Positions 56,012 to 64,000 of a stretch of DNA of 64,000 bases are shown one piece after another. The DNA is from Malachius bipustulatus (Eukaryota > Arthropoda > Insecta > Coleoptera > Melyridae). The translations under genes were made by a program, and so were the position numbers. The notes below the pieces were generated by a model, which ran no database searches, had not been told where the DNA came from, and saw nothing but the letters and a program-made list of their open reading frames with translations. The stretch spans positions 53,037,412 through 53,101,411 of the forward strand of contig OU342630.1 in NCBI GenBank assembly GCA_910589415.1, read 5' to 3'. Position 1 is the stretch's first letter. Every line of letters begins with the position of its first letter.

Positions 56012-57880
56012 TTTCTTGATAGAACGTCGAAAAGTCTTCACATATTTCCTCAACCATGATTATGATAAAAATCCACCATGTCATAAAGAATGGTAAATTA
56101 TGTGGGTAAATTTCTTCTATTGGGCTGGAATACTTGAGTGTGGGTGCCTTGGAACATACAATCAGGATCGAATTTCACACATAAAATCGGATAAATGATT
56201 TGGTATTATCAGATAGAACGTCGAACACTCTTCACAACATTTGCTCAACCATGATTATGATAAAATTTCACCATGTGATTATAACGATCCATCGACGTTA
56301 AAGCTGTTTTTAAATAATAACAGATTTAAATGGCTAGCAACCTCTCTTTTCCAGCGACCGTACCTGGAATATCTAGTCAAATACAGAACGAGACGCGAAT
56401 TCCTGATAGGTTCAGAGATGTCACCTGAGATGAAAGATACGGTGATTTGCGGAAAATGACGTATCTAATTAGATATATACACAGGGACGGCCACCGGAGG
56501 AGTGATGAGCAAAGGGAGAACCACGAGGATTGCGAGGAGAACAAGCTTTGATCGCGTCTCTGCGAATTTCTTTAATAAATAGATATCTTACATTTACCTC
56601 TTTGATCACCTAAGTGCTATTTACCTTATCTAATCGTACTTTATTTAACGAACTCGAGTTTTCTGTACAACGCGACGTAGCTGAAAGCGAACATCCGCTG
56701 TTAATTAATGTGCGAATTACAAAAATCGCGATATCAGCCATTTTGGACGCTCCTTACTTACACCAGCAAGCTTTTCGGATTTTACACGATAAATTTCTTA
56801 AAGTGAAACGCCTCTTTGATTAAAGCGGTTTATATTACCTCAAACAAAGACAATAGCTGTGTTTTTCTAAAATAACCATAATAATAATTGGTGACCTAAA
56901 TATGTACCTATGTCATATGCTTGTATACCCATGTGCTTACGTACCCGGTTTCTCATCATTTAAATAGACACAAGTAATAACAATAATAACAAGTGTTTGT
57001 TATAACACCACTTCCAAACTTGACGAAAAGTTTCATTCCCTTTTTGGGAAAAGCAAACTTCCCAGTTCAAAAAAATGGTTCCAATCCACGAATCAGCTCA
57101 AAATGGAAGATAAAACCTAATACAGATACTGATTTTCCCACCAAAAATCCTGTAAGTTCGTCAAAATTTTTTACTTATTTCCCGGAAGCTGAGCCAGAAG
57201 AAAAGCCGGCAAGTTAACGAGCAACGTCATACATACTTAAATTTTTCTCAAATTTTGGCCACAGTTATTGAAAGACATTTCACCTAGAAGTGAAATTGTG
57301 AATTATTAATATTTAAATATTGTTTCGCAATAATTAAATTGCCTTGTCATATTTTAAGATCGCAAATTTTGTGAAGCGATGGCAGAGTTAACTCAGCTAG
57401 ACTCTGATAATTTCAACTATCAATAATTGAGATATTGAATCGTATGTCTTTTCAAAATTATTACCTATAATCTTGCACAGATATCTTATCGTCTCTCTCT
57501 TACCTAAATACCTTAACGATAATAAAATATATTAACTTTACTTTCTCGCACCCCCACCCTACATGATAAACAATGGTAAATTCTATGGAAAGTTTCTTTT
57601 ACTAGGCTAGAAAATTTGACTGTGGATGCCTTGGACTACCGTAATTCATGATCGAATTTCACACATGAAATCGGATTAATGATTTGGTCATATCAGATAG
57701 AACGTCGAAAGCTCTTCACAGCATTTTCTCACCATGAATGGGACAAAAATTGTACTACGTGACAAGGAATGGTAAATGTTGGAATATTTCTTCTATTGGG
57801 CTGGAAAACTTGAGTGTGGATGCCTTGGACCGTATAGATTCAGGATCGAATTGATCAGACATGAAATTAAATTGATGATC
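56012..57880 (+). repeat. Satellite-like tandem repeat, about 195-bp unit, interrupted
   Basis: AGAACGTCGAA marks the unit at 56021, 56215 and 57699. The shared order is CTTCACA, CTCAACCATGATTATGATAA, AAGAATGGTAAAT, TTTCTTCTATTGGGCTGGAA, GAGTGTGGATGCCTTGGA and GATCGAATTTCACACAT. Subtracting the insertion at 56280-57563 restores a roughly 198-bp spacing for the middle unit, so the array had about three units before the insertion. Confidence 0.72.
56280..57563 (+). repeat. Solo-LTR-like repeat copy B with TGAT target duplication
   Basis: It begins TATAACGATCC and ends CACCCTACA, matching copy A (TGTAACGACTT...CTACCCTACA). TGAT occurs exactly at both borders (56276-56279 and 57564-57567), inside a satellite unit. 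4-bp duplications and TG/TA...CA ends suit an LTR. About 540 bp in its left part (about 56325-56860) are absent from copy A; this part contains two open frames (72 and 69 codons) of ordinary composition that I cannot assign. No internal retroelement genes accompany it. Confidence 0.68.
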
Positions 57881-58770
57881 CAGAGAATACATAATTAAGG
57901 CATATAGGCAACTAAAGACGAATACTAATTTATTTGAGATAAACAATAACTCAAAAAAAATTGCGTTATTATTTCTACGTTCGATGTTCTAGTATGTAGG
58001 TATATTTACCTATTTCTCATAAATGGCATGATGTCATATATTTGCCGAAAACTCCTTTCCTCACAAACTTTTGTCTTTATAGATATCTTCAAAAATAATA
58101 ACAAATACTTAGCACATTTTGCTTAATTTAACTTATAGGTAGTTACTTTTTCAATCGATTGTACCCATCTATCAACTGGCTAGTCTATTTTCTCAATTAG
58201 GGAAGCAAAGTGGGTGTTTGGTATCATAAAACGTACGCTGTGAAGTATAAAAATTCTTTCACATATTATTTATCAGTAATTATTGTGCTTTTTATGGAGC
58301 TCTAGTGAGACTTTTACACTAATTGTTGACCGGCAGAGCGCAGCTAAGGAAGCGTCTTCAGCGGTACCACACAAATAAACCTATTTGCAATTCACACGGA
58401 ATATTAACTCGTCACAAACAGGCAATAAAAATGTAAGTGCGGTTATTAATAATAGAGTGCATTTCACAGAAACGGAAAGTTATTATCTGAAACAATGCCT
58501 GACTTTAACTAGTTATGGTGGTGCACCGGTTTGTATGAATCCTAATGCGAATAATAGACGATAAACACAGCCACGTAATGTTGAGGTAAATAATTACATG
58601 ATGTATGGTCGCATGAATTTCCCTATATAACTTAAATTATGGAGAAATATCATTTAATTCATCCAATTATTGCTGCCCAATATTTCCTGTATTTTTCAAT
58701 AGCCTCCATTGCCTAATTTTGTCGCTGATGAATCTACACACTTGGTAGGCGTGCTGATTCGGATCATCAA
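57881..58770. other. AT-rich intergenic DNA, nothing recognised
   Basis: Neither strand shows a supported exon, RNA gene or repeat border. Confidence 0.4.
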
Positions 58771-59633
58771 TGTACCGGGTGGGCATTTAAGAATGAACAG
58801 CGGCCATATCTTGGGAAATATTGATCCTACAGTTTCAAAATGAAAATTTTCCTGACATAAGTGACTATGCGAAATGCAATGAAAATATTTTCAAGATGGT
58901 CGCACTTCCGGAAATACCGGAAGTTGACACCTACTTCGTTATTTTAACGGGGACACCCTGTAAAATATTATATTTTTTAAATGTCTGAAGAAATCGAATA
59001 CAGGTGGTTTTCACCACAGGAATTTAGGTTGAGCGGTTTATGAGTTATAAACAAGTGAAAATCGCAATTTTCCAACTTCAAAGCAGTGTAGAACTAGAAC
59101 GGCTCAATATATCTAAAAACGGCTTACATGTCCCTATCTTAACTTTTTACAAGGTATTATATTATGTAGTTTAGATTTTTCTACTGGGTGATGAAAAATC
59201 TGGTAATTTTTATCACCCTGTATAAAAATTCAAACCACATGGTATGATATCTTGTAAAAAGTTAAGATAGGGACATGTAAGCCGTTTTTAGATATATTGA
59301 GCCGTTCTAGTTCTACACTGCTTTGAAGTTGGAAAATTGCGATTTTCACTTGTTTATAACTCCTAAGTAGCTAAATCTAAATTCCAATGGTGAAAACCAC
59401 CTGTATTTGATTTCTTCAGACATTTAAAAAATATAATATTTTACTGGATGTCCCCGTTAAAATAACGAAGTAGATGTCAACTTCCGGTATTTCCGGAAGT
59501 GCGACCATCTTGAAAATATTTTCATTGCATTTCGCATAATCACTTATGTCAGGAAAATTTTCATTTTGAAACTGTAGGATCAATATTTCCCAAGATATGG
59601 CCGCTGTTCATTCTTAAATGCCCACCCGGTACA
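58771..59633. mobile_element. 0.86-kb foldback element with TA flanks
   Basis: The arms are about 395 bp (58771-59166 and 59239-59633), inverted and nearly identical, around a loop of about 70 bp. The ends are TGTACCGGGTGGGCATTTAA and its reverse complement, so CCGGGTGGGC is bounded by TA on both sides. GGGGACACCCTGTA and its inverted TACTGGATGTCCCC lie inside the arms, and CACCCTGTATA also occurs in the loop. A single-arm relative is at 16330-16712. Non-coding. Confidence 0.8.
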
Positions 59634-59699
59634 AGTCAACAAGCATACATCCTACTAACCATTTCTACTGCCTGGATGAAACTAAAACAATATTTTAAG

Positions 59700-61420
59700 A
59701 TTTACTTTTAAGACGAGGGATGAGGCCTAAGCGAAAAGGCCATCAAAAGCTTTTTTTTCCATTGATAAAACTCCTACTCAGACCTTTCCAGTCATTTAAA
59801 GAAAAATCAGGAGGTCTATCCATGAGGCTACTGAGGCTACTGCACACCTTGTTATCTGTTCCACTGTTCCACATTTGGTATAGACTGGGTCCCATGCACC
59901 CTCACCCCCATACATTCATTTGCCATTTAATAAAGTAAAACAAGTGATCTTATTATCCCTGATTTGGAGGGGACATTCAAGAATTACTCGAGTAAGGACA
60001 CTTCAGTAAAAATGAGATAGCACTTATGAGAAAGAGAGATGAGTTTCTTGAGTTAAAAACTTTCCAGCCTGGGTCTATATGATGTTCCTTTTAAAATATA
60101 AGTACCTTCGAGTTTCATGATGTTAGCTGTTATTATTGTAAAGCTAATAAGAAAGCTTACTTGGAACTCCCATCTGAAAAAAGTTATACAAAGAGCTAAA
60201 CTCTCCTTGTGGACGTGTAAAAGGATCTGTGGAAAAATATGGGGACGGTCATCTGACCTATGACTGCGTATGGCAATTCGCTTGGTGATCAAAAGGTCAG
60301 CAGTTAATGGCCAAAGCAAAGCTCTGTAGCTCACCAAGACAAACTTGTCTGGCGATTTGTGGTGCTATTGACACCACACCGGTCGGCAGGTATGGAAATT
60401 CTGGCAATATTTATTTGGAGAGAGAGAAGGCCAGATGGACTACATAAAGAATGCTAAAAATGGCATTATAAGCTTGCCAAATGCATATAACTTGGAGTGA
60501 ACCAGGTTACTGGATGATATAGAAAGTCACAGTCGGACCTCGGACACAATTCCTAAGACCATCATGAAACGTTCGGCTTATAAGATCCTTTTCCCGGGAA
60601 GAGACGTGTGAGAGGACACCAGAAATTAACCCCGAACAGATTTCAGATGGTTCATAGATGGATCAAAGACATCCACAGGAACTGGAGCTGGGGTGTGTAT
60701 AGCGCTAGCTCGAAGAAGATAATCTTCTCAAGCCTGGGCCTTCATGCAACAACTTTCCAGGTGGAAATCTATGCCACAGACCTCTGTGTGCATATGTAGG
60801 AAAACATGCACCGCTAACGCAGATCGATTAAGATATTTTCAGACAGTTAAGCGGCTCGAAAAGCCCTTAGGCACTGCAAGTCCAAGTTTGTCTGGAACTG
60901 TCAATTAACTTTAAATGTCCTATCAAGGAGCCACTTAAGTGACTCTAATTTTGGTTCCAAGTCATGTTGGATATGGAGAGAACGAACTTGCTGAATCTCT
61001 GGCCAGGAAAGGGCCGAATCCCAACTTATCGAACCAGAACCGGCATTTTCATTTCACCAAATAGTTGCCAAAACAAAAATGCACAACTTGGCTGAGTTTT
61101 GAACTATTTTAGCTTAAAAGTAAAGAACTGGGAGCCTTAATCGGCCTATATACTGGACACTGCAAGCTGAACCATCACCTTCACAGGATGGGCGATCAGC
61201 GCTGAATGCCACCTATGCTTGGAGGATGACTAAACAGGAAAACACGTCTCTAGCAAGTGTCCCGCTTTGGAAATAATCAGCCTACAAGCCTTCGGGAGTA
61301 ACTTTCTTACATCGAAGGATAGGTACATTACGGTACAATAGCCAAGATAGTCAGCTTCCTCAAAGAAATTGTAACTTCTATTTAGTTAATAGGAGGATCT
61401 CGATGATCCCTCTATTGGAC
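59700..61420 (+). pseudogene. Degenerate R1/I-group LINE: RT thumb and RNase H
   Basis: Fragments in several frames follow the order of LINE ORF2. At about 60155 LNWNSHLKKVIQRAKLSLWT then CKRICGKIWG is the RT thumb. At about 60335 is KLCSSPRQTCLAICGAIDTT. At about 60640 FQMVHRWIKDIHR.WSWGVYS (RNase H start, expected TDGSK) is followed by SLGLHATTFQVEIYA. At about 61130 LGALIGLYTGHCKLNHHLHR is followed by M-G-x2-R, the end of RNase H. Many stops and frameshifts interrupt it. An RNase H domain after RT is found in I, R1 and related clades. No intact ORF exists. Confidence 0.65.
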
Positions 61421-63139
61421 TCATTTTTCAATAACAAGGAAACAGGTTAAATTAAATGGACCAATTTCCTTGATCATTGTTTGTTATGTTTCACTACAGT
61501 AAACCTCAAAAAAGTTTAATGCAGACTAGATTTGCTGCTTGACTGGCTAGTGCAATAAAAACTTTAGTATTTAAGTGGCACGCTTACGATTTGGTAATTT
61601 TTTTATAACGCGCGTGAGTTACAAGTGACTTCTAAAAAGCATGTAAAAATGGAAAAAAAAACTTGGAACATTAAAATTAAAGATCTAAGTATAAAGATCG
61701 ATCATGTTATAGGTAAAAAACGAAATATAAATCTTAAGAAGCAGCTATCGACAGTGAACTTTTGACTAAGAATTTTGATCACAATTAGTAATAGTCTACT
61801 TTTTCTTCATTGTCTTTTCAGTTGAATTATCTCCAAAAATAATACATTTCGTCATAGAAACATTGTAAACGAGTATATGAAATTACTTCTTCGTGTCTGT
61901 ATCTTTATGTAACTCTGCTAAACAGTCACGTAACTGAATTGTAAACAATCCAAGTGCATTTATTATATTAATTGTTATATTTTCTAATTTATAAGTTCAA
62001 TTTATACCAATTTTTAATTATTACCGGAGATATATGATTAACTTCCACACAGGCATTAAGTTTCTTAATTAATTTAAAGAATAATTATTGTAAAGACTTC
62101 CTTCTTTGGAACAAAATATTCATTTTGTATAGTTCCGCTAATAATTATACATCACTTGCAATAAATCGATTAAATAAATTGAACTAATAGAAATTAAAAA
62201 ATATAAAATTTTTACAATCATCTATTATGATTTTCCATTTCACTTTGTTAAGTATATTACAAGCATTCTAAAATACTGCAATTATGATACTCTAATAAAC
62301 ATCTTCTAGAAGGACGCTATTATAACTTTTTTTTTCATTTTTGTACTAGTACAATAATAGCTTTTGACATTATCAAACAACTGTGGCACTGGAAAAATTT
62401 TGATTTGTGTATTTGCGTTTGAAATTACAAATTGTAGAGTGATTATGTTGTTTAGTTTGCTTTCGTCGATCATGCATGGAGAAAATACCGATCTGAGATT
62501 ATTGACATGAAATTATGACAAAAAGAATATATATTAACAACTTTAGTTTTCTAGGGAGCGCTCGAGGATCCCACTCTCACTCTTGGCGTTTGGTCCCATT
62601 GGTACCATTTTCGTATTATTATGGTAAAATTAATAATCATCGTGTCCCATATGTTTCTTGCTCGTGTCAGCGATACTGGAAGGTGGATAGAACGTAGGTT
62701 ACAGTATTTACAGCGCACTGACGCGAGACGCTTTTAGATTAGCAGAGAAACGTCAAAAGTCATTTTTTGACTTTAAGAGGTGTTTTGTATTTGAAAATGT
62801 TATGTTAGGTTACTTTTTAATACGGAAAAAATCATATAACTCACTCGGACTAGGATGCTCCTTTTGCGTCTCGCTCAATTGCTTTGCCTCGGCTTCGCGC
62901 CGTCCGCAACACTTGAGCTCACCACAAAATGACCGCCTCCTACTTACTCCTAATAAGTAATTTAATATAGGTACCATTGTTAGCAGTTTATTTCTGCACT
63001 CAGGCTGTTTTTTATTTATTTAATCACCAATATTTGATATTTAATCACCAATTATTCTGGTGCCAGTTTTACTGCTGTACACCATAAAATTTTCTATGAA
63101 CTTACAGAATATTAGATTTTTTGTAGTTTTAGGAACTAA
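61421..63139. other. AT-rich intergenic DNA
   Basis: A GC-richer patch at 62860-62930 (TTCGCGCCGTCCGC) does not resolve into a frame. The 60-codon frame at 62515-62697 has no features. Nothing else was recognised. Confidence 0.4.
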
Positions 63140-64000
63140 AGACTGTCCTGTTCCCCCTGTTGTTCGACCTCTACTCCGAGACGAATTCATTGAGTAATGA
63201 AGCTCTTTCAAGCACATGGTGCGGATATAAAGATCAATTGGATCAATATAAATAATCTTCGATACGCCGACGACACTGTTGTCATAGCGAACAATCTCCC
63301 AGAGCTGCAATCTCTCATGGACCTCATTGTGGAGTATAGTGAACGATTTGGTCTCAATATAAACACTTCGAGACCAAGCTGGTTATATATTCAAAGATGC
63401 AAAACACGCTGTCCTGAGTATACGTGAAGAAGTCGTTGAACAGGTGTCGTTTTTAAAGTACCTGGGGGCACTCGTCAACGAACAAAGTGATCCGAGGATT
63501 GAGATCAGTGCAAGGATCGAGCAGGCACGGAAAACATTTAGCGACATGAAAACACTTCTAATTGTAACCTAAGCCTTGGACTCCGGACGAGGCTGCTCCG
63601 CTGCTATGTTTTTCCTGTCCTCTCGTACGGATGGGAGAGCTGGACGCTGGATGCCACCACAGAAAAACGCATTGATGCATTCGAAATGTACGGAAATACA
63701 GGCTAATGCTCCGTATCTCCTGGATAGAACATCAAACAAACATAGACGTCCTACAACAAATGGTAAAAAGATGAGGAATCTCCCAACTATCAAGGAGAAA
63801 AACTACTATGCCTGGGATACATCATGAGAGGCGAACGATACGAGTTTAAGTCGGCCGCAGACAGAACTCGTGGTTAAAGGGGCTTCGTCGGTGGCTCGGA
63901 CGGACGTCAACGGAAATTTTCAGAGCAGCAGTTTCACGCACAACAATAGCAATTTGGATCGCCAACCTTCGTGGGGAGACGGCGTTCTAAGAAGAAAAAG
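63140..64000 (+). pseudogene. Degenerate LINE reverse transcriptase, runs off the window
   Basis: Reading across frameshifts: VLFPLLFDLYSE (63144 on, the SPLLF...LY motif), GADIKINWININNLRYADDT with VVIANNLPELQSL (63219 on; YADD catalytic motif), a FLKYLGALVNEQSDPRIEIS block at about 63453, LRCYVFPVLSYGWESWTL at about 63600 and LRISWIEHQTNIDVLQQMV at about 63710. The order matches RTE-like or related LINE ORFs, as in the element at 53.8 kb, but the two are not close copies. At least three frameshifts make it dead. The 3' end lies beyond the window. Confidence 0.65.

Noticed and set aside
56241..56823. Two 70-codon frames of ordinary composition
   Set aside because: They lie in solo-LTR-like copy B and have no recognisable domain, so they are not called as genes.

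Overview
The window looks like nuclear DNA of an arthropod, most likely an insect. It is AT-rich and has long introns with GT-AG ends, a chitin-binding R&R cuticle exon, and a dense mix of LTR, LINE, Penelope-like and TA-flanked inverted-repeat elements. A hemipteran would fit, but nothing here fixes the order. There are no operons, CRISPR arrays or bacterial signals. Host genes are few and split by large introns; transposable-element sequence fills much of the rest.

Host genes. (1) At 1804-5647 (+) lie the last three exons of a surface protein with one Ig-like domain. Its C-terminus is hydrophobic, as in GPI-anchored or tail-anchored proteins, and a poly(A) signal follows at 5877. (2) At 28628-28876 (-) is the last exon of a pro-resilin-like R&R cuticular protein. 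(3) At 41989-44646 (-) is a very large exon. It joins in frame to a 15-nt start exon at 52827-52841 and gives a secreted, low-complexity protein of about 890 residues that I do not recognise. (4) Head-to-head with it, at 53056-53134 (+), is a candidate signal-peptide exon of another secreted protein. About 214 bp separate the two start codons, so the pair may share a promoter.

Mobile DNA, left to right: a Harbinger-like MITE (5266-5415); 650-bp tandem copies of a dispersed repeat (9345-10525); two truncated Penelope-like copies fused head-to-head into a 1.8-kb palindrome (10529-12330); a MITE inside a TA array (12611-12779); a 302-bp tandem repeat (15254-16144); a TA-flanked TIR element (18393-18767); a young LTR retrotransposon that carries only gag (23181-26775), inserted in an older solo-LTR-like repeat (23098-27650); a tRNA-Lys-derived pseudogene that includes CCA (32323-32378); a Tc1-like element with a nested insertion (35476-37656); LINE remnants (37892-38343, 53763-55030, 59700-61420, 63140-64000); three more large palindromes (39236-41134, 46667-47874, 58771-59633); and a 195-bp satellite array broken by a second solo-LTR-like copy with a clean 4-bp target duplication (56012-57880).

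The most unusual features are the gag-only LTR element with almost identical LTRs, the four kilobase-scale palindromes, the divergent pair of secreted-protein start exons, and the recurring TA-flanked TACAGGGTGTCC terminal motif shared by several otherwise different repeats. All product names come from reading translations and motifs by eye; no database search was run.
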